Origin: Sulfidibacter corallicola
GTDB taxonomy: Bacteria; Acidobacteriota; Holophagae; Acanthopleuribacterales; Acanthopleuribacteraceae
Direction: 5' to 3'
NCBI RefSeq assembly: GCF_017498545.1
Contig: NZ_CP071793.1
Span: forward strand, 11,402,256-11,466,255
DNA: 64,000 bases
In this document: piece after piece, positions 24,610 to 33,970 of the stretch
Layout of the letters: each line of letters begins with the position of its first letter
Numbering within the stretch: the first letter of the stretch is position 1
Program-made: the position numbers and the translations under genes
The notes under the pieces: generated by a model
What the model saw: the letters and a program-made list of their open reading frames with translations, nothing else
The model's database searches: none
What the model was told of the DNA's origin: nothing

Positions 24610-26170
24610 TGAGGTCCGAGCGGACGGCACGGATCACCGCTCTTCGCGACAACGTCGAAGCGGGCCTGGAACTCGATAAAGCCGAATACCTCCTGATATA
24701 CGCGTGCACACTCGGGTGGTTGGCGCACAAATAGCCGCTGGTGCAGCAACGGCTCACGATGAAAAGACTTTAGACCCTCTTGTTCGGCGAAGAAGCGGAG
24801 ACAGACCCCGATTTCTCGTAGGATCAGGGAAAAGATGACGCTCAGGGCCGTCCGCCCCCCCAAAATCACCAGTGCCCAAGGGACACGGAAATTATGCCGC
24901 GAAGGACTTTAGGGGTTACCCCCAGGCCGACATCACCCCCGACGGCCTCGCCCTCAGTGATCCCTGTCTGGAGTTCGTGGGCGAGAAGGGAGGTCGGCTC
25001 CATCGGTACAAGCCCGGCCGTCCCCTGATGCGGTTGAATCTCAGCGACAACTCCCTCACCACTCTCACGATCTATCGCGGCTTTCCGCTGACTTGCAGCA
25101 CGTGCGGCATGGTCTTCGCCCCTGCCTGGCCCGAAGACGCGCGGCGGGAAACCCACGACGCCTCCGTCAAGGCGACCTCTCCATGCTTCGTCACTTGTAC
25201 GGTTTTCCCTCCTTTCGTCCCAAAAAACCGAAGCACGAGCACGGAATCCCGCTTCCGATGCCACCCAATCGGATTTAATCGCCGATCGCGCCGTGGCTGC
25301 CGAATTCGTCCTCAACGTACTCTACGCCGAGGCCGCCAAAGAGGATTTAATGATTGACGTCACTTCGGCTCGAATTCAGACGGTGATTCGTCACCACAAA
25401 ATTCATCACAGGCAGGAACGCTACGGCGCCCATACCACCGAGATCATCGCCCGTACTTGTGAACGGGAAATCCATATCAATCACGGAGGAACGCTTCACG
25501 CCGGCGAAAACCTAAAAGAACTCTTGGCGCTACGTCCCCCGATTTGCCGAGGTGGATACAAATGAGTGATACGGCGGCTGTCAACACCGCCCATTCTTGC
25601 GACACGCTCGTAGTCTATTGCCTCCAACATGCGCGTGGCCAGGTCGAAGACGTGGCCAACCGCTTTGCGAGCCCCTGCAGCAAGATCTTCGCTTGGATCG
25701 CCAAGGCATAGCGCGCCGAGGAAGAGGCCCGCCTTCAAAGCATGGACGATCAGACGCGTCTGCACCACCAGACCCACAACGCGGCACCGATGAACGCTAT
25801 GTTCACCTACCTGACCAAACTCTTGTCGGACAGGAGGGTGGAGCCCGCCAGCGGCTTGGACAAGGCCGCGACCTACATCATCAAGCATGCGGAGCTGTTG
25901 TATCGTTTTTTGATCCCCGGTGTGCCGCTGGATTCCAACGCAGTTGAGTAGGCGCTCAAGTGTGTCGCCACCATTCGCAAAAATTCGAGGCTCTTCCACA
26001 ACGAAACCCGTGCCCAACAGGCCGGGATCCTTATGACCAAGGCCGGTTGCTGCGTGGCCGTCGGTCGCGGCTCCATCTCCTACACGACCAACTTGGTCGA
26101 GAACCACGATGCCATCGCAACAGCGCCCGAGGACTGGCTCCCCTGGTGCCGGTCTCCGTTAAGTTCGAAA
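24610..26170 (+). pseudogene. Decayed IS66-family transposase (tnpC)
   Basis: Read through frameshifts and stops, the plus strand keeps the order of an IS66 TnpC. N-terminal part: QRLTMKRL then TLLFGEEAETD. Linker and zinc region: MPKGHGNYAAKDFRGY, then TCSTCGMVFAPAWPED. Catalytic domain pieces: EHGIPLPMPPNRI, AAEFVLNVLYAEAAKEDLMI, ERYGAHTTEIIAR and HAGENLKELLALRP. C-terminal part: KLLSDRRVEPASGLDKAATY, then GVPLDSNAVE-stop-ALK and IRKNSRLFHNETRAQQAG. These match the family pattern (LLFG, HAGENL, PLDNN-x-E-x-AL, RKN). No terminal inverted repeats or orfA/orfB partners were found. It is not functional. Confidence 0.75.
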
Positions 26171-26576
26171 CACTCGGCCACTGAACCCCACGTTTCGACG
26201 CATTGGCGGTTAACTGGGGATCGCCGTGATGGAGCAACCAGCGGAGATCTCGAGCCAAAACCTGGCCACAGCCTTCAACGGCTACTACTTCAGTTTCCAG
26301 CACGAAAAACGCATTTAGCACAGCCAAAATCCAGTTCCGTGTACACCCAAATATTCAAGGCCGAAAGGGTCCGGTTTCGAAAAGGAACACGGCACCACTG
26401 AACGGGTCGAGATCTGGCAAGCATCGGCACTAGACGGCCAGTCCATCTGTTTATGACAAAAGAAAACTGAATCTCCCACAATTTCGGTAAATGCTCCCAG
26501 GCATGGTTCTTCTGCGGAAAGTTCTCTGGTAGGCCTCGACCTGCCGAATCTCGTGCTCCGTGCGACGGTCAAATGC
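26171..26576. other. Spacer between two transposase relics
   Basis: About 400 bp with no supported gene. Short open frames in both strands lack ribosome sites. Probably debris of the same insertions. Confidence 0.35.
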
Positions 26577-27330
26577 AGGACAGTACACAAATTTGCACCA
26601 AATCAATTTTCGCTCTACCGTACATGTCGCGCTTGATTTTCTTCAGACTATTCATTTGATCTTCAGTTTGCCCATGCTCTATTCGATTTCGATCCTATTC
26701 CGAATGCCCTCACCATCCGCTCCGAATTCCCTGCTAAAACCCCGACCATTTCTGGATTCAGCCTTTTTTTGTTTTTGACACCCAATAATCCAGTAAGCTC
26801 CCACGACGATTCGTCATGATGATCACGAGTTGATTGATCAGTCGTGCTGCTTCGCCAAACCCGGTGCTGAGTCTCAATGGGCGATCAAGAGCATGCAGGT
26901 AGCCCGATTCAATTGGGAAACGGGGCTCGACAACCGTCTGGCTAAACTCCTTGAAGAGGGCAATTTTCATGTGGGTTATCGGCACCGGCCTCCTCTCCCG
27001 ATGAGCCCGGTTTTAGTAGGAGGCTCTTGTCTGCACGTCGCCAATGGGCGAGATATCCCCACACTGTTGCACGAGATCCCCGAAACCCTCTGGCTGTGAT
27101 TTCTTTCCCCAGGACTAAAGCGTTGTGGCTGGACCTACCATCAAGGGTGCTACCGTTTGTCTGAGAAAGCTCGCGGCGAATGGAGCACACGTGATTGCCC
27201 GCCTCGTCCTTTGGGAAGCTGCGGTTCTTGAGACGGTAGGGGTGCCCTCGGTACATATCAGGGGCGGATGGCCCCCTTCGTTTCCGGCTACGCCGTTTTC
27301 GGTAATAGAATAGTTCGGCACCATTCCCCA
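26577..27330 (-). pseudogene. Decayed ISL3-family transposase
   Basis: Minus-strand fragments in order: EITARGFRGSRATVWGYLAHW (about 27095-27035), FGEAARLINQLVIIMTNRRG followed by SLLDYW (about 26875-26780), and EDQMNSLKKIKRDMYGRAKI then DLVQ (about 26670-26590). The last is the characteristic ISL3 C-terminus (typically 'EGQVNRLKLIKRQMYGRA'), and the first resembles the 'ARGYxGSYxxVxRYL' segment of the same family. Frameshifts and stops separate the pieces. Terminal repeats were not identified. Confidence 0.65.
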
Positions 27331-27469
27331 TCATCGCTGCGGCTTTCCTCTCGACCCTTTGCCGGCTTCCTCGTGAAGGCCGCACGCGACGACAGCGGGG
27401 ATGCAACGGTCGGCCGGCTCGGCAGGGATGCCGGGCACCGAAAGCCCAAGTGAGCGGAGACCGATTCGT

Positions 27470-28837
27470 ATGACTGACTCCATGCCTGCAGAGGATCCCC
27501 AACTCGAAGCGAAATGGCGTTCCTGGGAATTGGAACTGGTGATTTCCGGGGCCCTGATCGTCGCCCTGTTCCAAGTTCCCGGATTGTTGGACTCACTGCT
27601 GGCCAAAATGTTGGCCCATCTCTCCAGGGAGGTCTTCGTCATCCCCTGGATGGCCATCTACATGGCCCAACTGGTCCTGTACCCCATCATCTTCACGTTT
27701 TTCCTGCACTTTCTGTTGCGCGGCTTCTGGGTTGGCCTGATTGGGCTGTCTTCCGCATTCAAAGGCGGCATCGACTGGCAACGAATCGAGGTGCAGCCGC
27801 TGGAACGAAGCTTTTTCCAATCCATCGGCATCGGTATTCCGTCCCTGACGGCGCGGGTCGACCGCATTTGCAGCTCGCTTTTCTCCATTTTGTTTTCCAT
27901 CATCATTATCTTTTTCAGTATCGGCCTGCTTCTTTTCCTGGTTGCGCTTCCCATCTCCTTGCTCATCTCGTTCGTGTTCCCCGATCTCCACGTCGCAAAC
28001 CTGTTTACCGTCGTTTTTTTCGTGGCGCTCGCGGGCGTGTTGCTGCCCCGTTCCTTGGCGCTTTGGCTTTGTCGCGGCATGAAAAAGGATCCCGGCTGGG
28101 CGTCCCAACACCCCGCCACCCTGCAACGGGGCTATCGCCTCTACGGATTCACCCATTACGCGTTGTTGGGGTTTCTCCTTTCGCCGATCATGCTCACCTT
28201 CCTTTCCAGCTTCCGCAAACGGGTGATCAATGTGGTGCAGACGGTGATCATGACGGGCGTGGTGGCGGTCATTCTGCTCAACTTATTCTTCATGCGCGGA
28301 GACATCGGTCTGAACAGTTTCGTGTACTTCCCGGAACCTGCACTCGAAACCGGCATGGACCCGATGCACTACGACTCGCTTCGGCCGCCGAACGCCTATT
28401 TCCAAAAACCGACCATCCAGAGCGACATGATCCGGGATCCCTTTGTCCGCCTGTTCATCCCGTTTCGGCCGAGGGTCGACAATCCGCGCGTCGCCGAGAT
28501 TTGTCCCGATGTGGTGGGCTTCCGGGCCGACGGCATCGTGCTGGCCTTCGAGGACAGTGTCGGCGACGAGGCCTCGAGACGCGCCGCCCTCGATTGCCTG
28601 GCGGGCTTCTACGCCATCGAACTGAACGGTCGCGCGATCCAGCCCGAATTCCTGTTCACCAGCCATGCCCCGTCAAACGTGAAGGGCATCCTGACGTACG
28701 TGCCGGTGGAATCACTGCCCTCGGGGCAGCACCTGTTGAAGATCACCAAGGTGGCCTTGCCTTCGAAAGCCGAAGAAGAGGAAGCGATCGAAGGGGAAGA
28801 TTCGCGCCGCGTCTCCTACATCCCCTTCTGGAAGTAG
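27470..28837 (+). CDS. Multi-pass membrane protein of unknown function
   Basis: A 455-residue protein; ATG 27470 follows GGAGA at about 10 nt. The first 300 residues hold about six hydrophobic segments: LVISGALIVALFQVPGLL, LVLYPIIFTFFLHFLL, SILFSIIIIFFSIGLLLFLV, LFTVVFFVALAGVLL, YALLGFLLSPIMLTFL and VIMTGVVAVILLNLFF. Residues about 310-455 form a soluble, probably extracytoplasmic domain with two Cys (AEICPDVVG, LDCLAG) that could pair. The end is acidic (KAEEEEAIEGEDS). I recognise no family motif. It stands alone on this strand, downstream of the ISL3 relic, and converges with the following gene. Confidence 0.85.
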   Translation: MTDSMPAEDPQLEAKWRSWELELVISGALIVALFQVPGLLDSLLAKMLAHLSREVFVIPWMAIYMAQLVLYPIIFTFFLHFLLRGFWVGLIGLSSAFKGGIDWQRIEVQPLERSFFQSIGIGIPSLTARVDRICSSLFSILFSIIIIFFSIGLLLFLVALPISLLISFVFPDLHVANLFTVVFFVALAGVLLPRSLALWLCRGMKKDPGWASQHPATLQRGYRLYGFTHYALLGFLLSPIMLTFLSSFRKRVINVVQTVIMTGVVAVILLNLFFMRGDIGLNSFVYFPEPALETGMDPMHYDSLRPPNAYFQKPTIQSDMIRDPFVRLFIPFRPRVDNPRVAEICPDVVGFRADGIVLAFEDSVGDEASRRAALDCLAGFYAIELNGRAIQPEFLFTSHAPSNVKGILTYVPVESLPSGQHLLKITKVALPSKAEEEEAIEGEDSRRVSYIPFWK

Positions 28838-28838
28838 T

Positions 28839-28856
28839 GGGGACCTACCCCGTTTT
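28839..28856 (+). terminator. Possible short terminator
   Basis: GGGG-ACCTA-CCCC followed by GTTTTT, beginning 2 nt after the membrane-protein stop codon. The stem is only 4 bp, so this is weak. Confidence 0.3.
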
Positions 28857-28972
28857 TGGTAAAAGCAAGGATGTGCGTTGTTTTTTTGCTCGATCGCAGG
28901 AAAACGCGATCCGTTACGAGTCCATGGTTGGGCGTTTGCGGCCCTGGACCCCCGGGGATCGACGGGGTGGGC

Positions 28973-29917
28973 TCACGATTGGTTGGACTTCAATCTCTCT
29001 TGGAGCGTGGCCTCCGGGTTTTGGACCGCCCGACGGAAACCGATGACGGGATTTTTTTGCGACGTGTTCAGGGCAGCCAAATCGATGGCGGACGACCCAT
29101 CATCCTTCGTCAATTTGGTACGACCCAGCATATTCTCCATCAGGGCCTCGGTCTTTTCCTGGCTCCGTTTTTTAATTTTTTTCCGGGTCCGAAGGAACAT
29201 TTTGTTTTTGGCTCGCTTTTGGAGCTTTCCTTTTTCGTTTCCGGTTATTTTCATCCTGGCATTATTGGGCAAATCGTTAGCCGCCTGATCCCTTTTGGCC
29301 TCCAATGCCGTTATCAGGGCCGCGATATCATTTTCGTTTCCTGCCTTGGCTCCCAGTATCGTGGCTTTGAAACTATTGCCAAGAGCCTCGAGCAGGGTCT
29401 TCTCGTCAAATTGACTGACTTTCCCATCATTGATTAAATACTTGGTTTCCTGGGTCAATTTGGCGAGTTGGGCACTTGGGTGCCGGTCCATCTTGTGATC
29501 GGCCTTTTCTTTGGCCATTTCCCTGATACTCGTTTCTCTGGCAATGGCTTTCAGAGCGTTGCGGACATCATGGGTCAGCTTTACCGTTGTTCGGTTGCCC
29601 GGTCCGAGGTTCGGAGAATGTCCGATCTCTTGCATCGAGATGTTTTTGAAGCTGTCGATAGTACGATCCCGCTGGGTGCCGGAGTTAGGTTTCCTGGTAG
29701 GAACCCCGCTCTGCCAGGAAGCGCCCGCATGGCCTCGGGTGCCCTTTGCGCCAGCCCTGGTTTTGGCTTCCGTCCGGGCTTTCGCCAGGGCTTTGCTCAT
29801 GGTTGACGGCTTTTGGCTCGATATGCCTTTTTTTCCTTGATCTCGACCGATTGCCTGAACGTCGGAAACGGCGCTCGATCGCGAAGGCCCGGTGTGCGAG
29901 CGTAACGAGGGTTTCAT
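28973..29917 (-). CDS. Basic, low-complexity protein of unknown function
   Basis: A 314-residue protein. Of several in-frame ATGs I chose 29917 (MKPSLRSHTG), because AGGAG lies 7 nt upstream of it but only 1 nt from the ATG at 29923. Residues 1-100 are rich in Ser, Arg, Lys, Gly and Gln, with no signal peptide, and look disordered. The remainder is mostly helical and basic (KAIARETSIREMAKEKADHK, LITALEAKRDQAANDLP, KGKLQKRAKNKMFLRTRKK). No family recognised. The disordered Ser/Arg-rich N-terminus and CAGGAGCA leader resemble those of the nitrilase-like protein at 33971-36253, which hints at a shared export or targeting route. Confidence 0.7.
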   Translation of the reverse strand: MKPSLRSHTGPSRSSAVSDVQAIGRDQGKKGISSQKPSTMSKALAKARTEAKTRAGAKGTRGHAGASWQSGVPTRKPNSGTQRDRTIDSFKNISMQEIGHSPNLGPGNRTTVKLTHDVRNALKAIARETSIREMAKEKADHKMDRHPSAQLAKLTQETKYLINDGKVSQFDEKTLLEALGNSFKATILGAKAGNENDIAALITALEAKRDQAANDLPNNARMKITGNEKGKLQKRAKNKMFLRTRKKIKKRSQEKTEALMENMLGRTKLTKDDGSSAIDLAALNTSQKNPVIGFRRAVQNPEATLQERLKSNQS

Positions 29918-30552
29918 AATCATGCTCCTGAGGGTGGTTTGCCCGATGTTGAGGGTGCTGGCCGAATCGCCGCCGTCACCATCTGTCGCGAAAACCGAAA
30001 CAGACGATCTCTTCACGCGGCATCCCGATCGAAACCGCATTTCGTATTCACTGCGAACGGGTCGGCCGGATGATGGCTACGACACTTTCCATTCGTACCG
30101 AAATCCGTATACCAGGAGCCCCCATGGCCGGCCACCGGGGGAACGGTATTCCCATACATCCTATGAATCAACCGCCACAAAAGCTGTCGCATTGTTTGAT
30201 TGATTTTGTAAGGACCTGTAGGGTTCACGGCCGAACATGGTTTGAGCGATTTCCCCATCTGCCATCACAAGCATGCCGAACCAGCGCAGCGGAACCCATG
30301 AGCGCGAGCGTTCCCCACCAAAAAAACCTCGTACCCATCCAGAATGATCGCAATTGATTTGGTTCACCGAAACGGCATCAGGTGCCAGGCAACGATATCA
30401 GGCAACGACAAAGCGTTTGCTTACAGCCGATTCGCTGAACCTGACAGCCGAAACCGAATCGCATTTGGGACCACGCCGATTCCGAAGAACTCTTCAAAAA
30501 AACCGCAACCCTCTGGATGGGTTCGACATTACAAACCGATCGATCTCGAGGC
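29918..30552. other. Intergenic region without supported genes
   Basis: About 630 bp between two minus-strand genes; it must contain the promoter of the basic protein gene. Moderately AT-rich patches occur at about 30160-30220 and 30340-30500. I see no RNA gene or strong hairpin. Confidence 0.4.
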
Positions 30553-32178
30553 CTAGGCGAACAGGCGCAGCAAGCTGGGCAGGGTTCCCAGTCGCTTGGG
30601 CAACAGGCCCAACACCGCCGGTCCCAACACCGTGGCCCCGGCCATCAAGCCGCCGGTCATGGCGCCCACGACACCCGCGACAAAGACGTCCTGACCGCCC
30701 AGGTACAGGTTCGCGATCGGGGTCTTGGGCCGCAACCACTTTTGGGCGAAGCGCTGGGGCACGTGGTCCAATCCATAGATTTCACCACGGGCATAGTTGC
30801 AAAAGTGCTGGGTGCTCAACGGCGTGGACAGTTCGAAATAGTCCACCGCGCCCTTCACCTGGGGTACCCGCTCGTAGAGGTGGGCCAACAACCGTTCGGA
30901 AAAATCGGCCTTCAGGGCCTCGTATTCGTCGCCGCGCCGCAGCCAGGGCTTGTCGGACCAGGCCTCGAACCAGTCGTAGGGGGCCAGGGTCACCAATTCG
31001 ATGGTGCTCTTTCCGGGGAACCGGCGCTGCCAGTCGGGATCCTTGGCCGAGGGGAAGGAAATGTAGACCAGGGGGAACGGCGACTTCGCGTCTTCCTTGT
31101 AGCGCGCGACGTTGGCGTCGTGGTCAAGGCTGGGGAAGATCCAGAGATTGGTCTTCGGCAGGTTCAACGCTTCCGCGGACTGCTTCAGGCCCACGTACAG
31201 GCACAGGTGACCGCCGTCCGCCTTCACCTGGTCCAGCTTGTTCGGAATCCCGTAGCGGTTGCGATGGTGGTCGTCGAGCAGGTGCCGGTAGGTGTTGGGC
31301 ACCCCGACCGTACTGATGACCTTGTCGGCCAAGATCCGATCGCCGTTGGCCATGCGGACACCGTAGGCCGAACCGTGTTTGACCAGGATCCGGGCGACCT
31401 CGGCACGCACCAGGATTCGGCCGCCCGCGCGCTTGACGATCGGCTCGATCGTCTCGGCGATCCGCGAGGAGCCACCGACCGGGTAACCCGCGCCATTGGC
31501 GTAATGACCCGCGATCATCGCGTGAATGAAGAAGCTGGATTGCTCGGGTGGCAGGCCGCAATCGCCCCATTGCGTCGCCAAAATCGCGCGCAACTCTTCG
31601 TTCTTGACGAGCTCCTTCAGCACTTCGCCGGTGGTTTTCTCGGCGTGATTGGGCGAGCCCATCACCGAGACCGGCCACAGTGCCGGCCTCAGCCACAGCG
31701 GCATCATGGGCTTCGCCACCGTCAGCGGCGTGGCGTTCTTGACTTCCCGAATCATCTGAAAATAACGGCGGATGCCTTGCTCCTCCTCCGGGAATCGCGC
31801 GATCAGGTCGGCGCGCAGCTCGCGGTAGCCGCTGCGAAAATCGAACTGGGTGTCTCCGCAAATCATGCGGTCGTACACTTCGCCCATCGGCGCCCAATCG
31901 AGCTGGTCTTCCGTCAGGTAGTCGAACATCCGGCGTACCAGGCTCTTTTCCTTCAGCACCTCGCCGATGTAGTGCACACCCACGTCCCACTCGTAGCCCT
32001 TCCGCTTGTAGGTATGGGTGAACCCGCCCGCCGTGTAGTGGCGCTCCAGAACCAGGACCTTCTTACCCGCCTTGGACAACAGGGACGCGGCGGCCAAACC
32101 GCCCATCCCGGATCCAATCACGATGACATCGTAGCGGGCCTCGCATTTCTCGATCGCGTAACGTTCTCCAATCGGCAT
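30553..32178 (-). CDS. FAD-dependent oxidoreductase, phytoene desaturase/retinol saturase-like
   Basis: A 541-residue protein; ATG 32178 follows GGAGGA at about 8 nt. The N-terminal dinucleotide-binding motif DVIVIGSGMGGLAAASLLSK (about 17-36) continues into LVLERHYTAGGFTHTY, the pattern of the CrtI/RetSat amine-oxidase-like family. GYPVGGSSRIAETIEPIVKR and the C-terminal NLYLGGQDVFVAGVVGAMTG match the FAD-contacting regions of that family. Substrate is unknown; all-trans-retinol 13,14-reductase-like or carotenoid-related activity is possible. A hydrophobic C-terminus (MAGATVLGPAVLGLLP) may bind membrane. Its ATG is 3 nt after the TetR stop codon, so the pair is one transcript under probable TetR control. 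Confidence 0.87.
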   Translation of the reverse strand: MPIGERYAIEKCEARYDVIVIGSGMGGLAAASLLSKAGKKVLVLERHYTAGGFTHTYKRKGYEWDVGVHYIGEVLKEKSLVRRMFDYLTEDQLDWAPMGEVYDRMICGDTQFDFRSGYRELRADLIARFPEEEQGIRRYFQMIREVKNATPLTVAKPMMPLWLRPALWPVSVMGSPNHAEKTTGEVLKELVKNEELRAILATQWGDCGLPPEQSSFFIHAMIAGHYANGAGYPVGGSSRIAETIEPIVKRAGGRILVRAEVARILVKHGSAYGVRMANGDRILADKVISTVGVPNTYRHLLDDHHRNRYGIPNKLDQVKADGGHLCLYVGLKQSAEALNLPKTNLWIFPSLDHDANVARYKEDAKSPFPLVYISFPSAKDPDWQRRFPGKSTIELVTLAPYDWFEAWSDKPWLRRGDEYEALKADFSERLLAHLYERVPQVKGAVDYFELSTPLSTQHFCNYARGEIYGLDHVPQRFAQKWLRPKTPIANLYLGGQDVFVAGVVGAMTGGLMAGATVLGPAVLGLLPKRLGTLPSLLRLFA

Positions 32179-32181
32179 CGC

Positions 32182-32802
32182 TCATTCCTCCACTTCTCGC
32201 GCATGCGCGCCGGCCATCAAGCCGAATTCCAGGGTTTTGAGGACCATTTCGAAGCGTGCGGTCGCCGCTTCTTCGGATACGAAATGCCCCGCCAGTTGCA
32301 GGCTGATCAAACCGTGAATCGAGCCCCACAACATTTGCGCCACCTCGCGACTGCAGCCGGGGGCGATCAGACCGCGATCCATACATTGGCGCACGGCACC
32401 TTCCAGAACGCGAAAACTCAGGGCAGATTTTTCGAGGCTTTCCTTGGGCAGGGAAAACCCCTGCAGGGTACGGCTCTGCATCAACTCGTAGGCATCGGGA
32501 TTGGCCAGCGCGGCGCGCCGATAGGCCCGACCCAACTCGACCACGTAGGCCAGGGGATCTTCACCCTCGGGCACCTCTTCCAGATGCCGGCGCAATCGAT
32601 CGAAACCTTCCAGGTACAGCTCGTTGAGGAGGTCCTGCTTGTTGCGAAAATGGGTGTAGAGGACCATGGTCGAGGCGCCCAGCGCATGGGACAACTTGCG
32701 CATCGACAGGCCGTGCACGCCCTGCTCGCGAATCAATTCGGCCGCCTTGCGCAGAATGGTCCGGCGAAAGGCGGCGGGATCTTTTTGCTTGGTCAGCGCC
32801 AC
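32182..32802 (-). CDS. TetR-family transcriptional regulator
   Basis: A 206-residue protein. The best start is GTG 32802, because GGGAGG lies 7 nt upstream and translation then begins VALTKQKD just before the HTH domain; ATG codons further up have no ribosome site. The HTH domain (about 10-56) reads RRTILRKAAELIREQGVHGL then SMRKLSHALGASTMVLYTHF and RNKQDLL, typical of TetR. The ligand domain (residues 60-200) contains YVVELGRAYRRAALANPDAYELM and resembles TetR_C_33-like sensors. It is the first gene of a two-gene operon with the flavin oxidoreductase. A 13-bp palindrome just upstream is the likely operator. Confidence 0.9.
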   Translation of the reverse strand: MALTKQKDPAAFRRTILRKAAELIREQGVHGLSMRKLSHALGASTMVLYTHFRNKQDLLNELYLEGFDRLRRHLEEVPEGEDPLAYVVELGRAYRRAALANPDAYELMQSRTLQGFSLPKESLEKSALSFRVLEGAVRQCMDRGLIAPGCSREVAQMLWGSIHGLISLQLAGHFVSEEAATARFEMVLKTLEFGLMAGAHAREVEE

Positions 32803-32825
32803 AGAGAAACCTCCCGCAAAAATAA

Positions 32826-32838
32826 ATAACACTGTTAT
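32826..32838. promoter_or_regulatory. Putative TetR operator
   Basis: A perfect 13-bp palindrome, ATAACA-C-TGTTAT, centred 30 bp upstream of the TetR gene's GTG start, in an AT-rich patch that probably holds the promoter. Position and symmetry suggest autoregulation. Confidence 0.5.
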
Positions 32839-32924
32839 CGTGAAACGACAACCCTTTTTCGATCGCCTCGCCTCACCACATTTTTGTCGGGCGGCGATCC
32901 GGCCCGATTCAACTCCGTTTCTCC

Positions 32925-33905
32925 TGTGCCCTGGCTTGAAACGAATCCGCTCGGAGTACCCGCATTCTTTGAGGGTCGAGATTGTAGTAGGTTGGCCGGC
33001 CCGGCCGACTTTTCGAAGGGCGCATGCTAGCAGTTCCCGCATCGAGAGAGAGGCGAAGTGCCTGTAGGTGGAGCAGCCTGCTCCACCAATCGAAGCTCGT
33101 CATCCAGGAGTTCCTGAATCCAGGAGAGAGTTGCCATTGCAGTAGGTTGGCCGGCCCGGCCGACACTTCGAAGCAGCCCATGCTTCGCAAGATCAAGTGG
33201 TAATAGAGCGAAGCGGATAAGTCGGGCCTCTAGATCTCCCGATGATCGATTTCGATCTGTGCTCGGTCGCTTCGATTGATGGAGCAAGCTGCTCCACCCA
33301 ATGGCCTTACGCCCCTCTCGCGATGCGGAAACTTGGGATTTCACGGCTTTCGATTGGGGGCGCGAGGGAGATATCGGGCTCCGCTCTTTGGCTCAATTGA
33401 TTGTCGTTGCTTGAGTTGCTTCGATTGGTTCACCAAGCTGGTGAACCTACAGGCCTGGCGCCCCTCTCGCGATGCGGGGACTTCGGACTTTGCGGCTTTT
33501 GATCGGGGTCGCGAGGGAAATGATCGGCTTCGCTCTTTGGCGCAATTGATTGCTGTTGCTTGGATTGCTTCGAAGCGTCGGCCCAGCGGGCCAACCTACT
33601 GGCCTGGTTTCTCCCTCGGCATGCGGGAACAACGAGGATGGGTGCTTTGGGGTGAGCGTTTAGGGAAAGGATCGGCAAGGCTCTTTGGGATGGCGCTTCA
33701 TCGAGGGTTACGTCGCTTCGAAAGTCGGCCCAGCGGGCCAACCTACAGGCCTTGCGCCCCTCTCGTGAATGCGGGAACTCCCTAGTGGTTCGCTTCGATT
33801 AGTTACCCACTTGAAACCCGGTGGCCGGTGTGCCGGTGGTTCGGCATACCGACCATCGGCACACCGGCCACCGGCCCGGGCGGCGACTCCGTGGTGAAAA
33901 ATCGT
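32925..33905 (-). repeat. Hairpin-repeat element, copy A (inverted relative to copy B)
   Basis: Contains seven hairpin units. In plus-strand order the stem-loops are at 32992-33008, 33067-33087, 33147-33163 (one orientation), then 33280-33296, 33427-33447, 33578-33594 and 33725-33741 (opposite orientation, about 148-bp period). Each has a 7-9 bp stem and a 3-nt loop that reads GCC or GCT in unit orientation. Stem sequences differ: TTGGCCC/GGGCCGA, TTGGCCG/CGGCCGA, GGTGGAGCA/TGCTCCACC, GGTTCACCA/TGGTGAACC. The flanks are shared, with TGTAGG before and TTCGAAGC after most stems and GAGAGGGGCG further upstream. A 57-bp inverted repeat (33818-33874) lies near one end. Most of its length matches copy B. 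Confidence 0.85.
33818..33874. repeat. 57-bp near-perfect inverted repeat at the end of copy A
   Basis: Arms begin CCGGTGGCCGGTGTGCCG (33818-33835) and end with the exact reverse complement (33857-33874); the middle (TGGTTCGG-CATA-CCGACCA type) also pairs. It could form a cruciform or long RNA hairpin. The matching place in copy B is shorter and decayed. Confidence 0.8.
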
Positions 33906-33970
33906 AGTCTCCGCTGACCGGGATGAAGAAACTACCTTTTTCGGCTCACCCTATTTCGGGATCCCCCGGA

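Noticed and set aside
24489..24869. 126-codon minus-strand frame
   Set aside because: It lies antisense to the N-terminal part of the IS66 relic, whose plus-strand reading matches the family.
32925..33905. Several long open frames in the hairpin element (also 54972-55889 and the upstream part of 55969-56478)
   Set aside because: They translate the repeat units themselves, recur in mirrored form in both copies, and have no ribosome sites.
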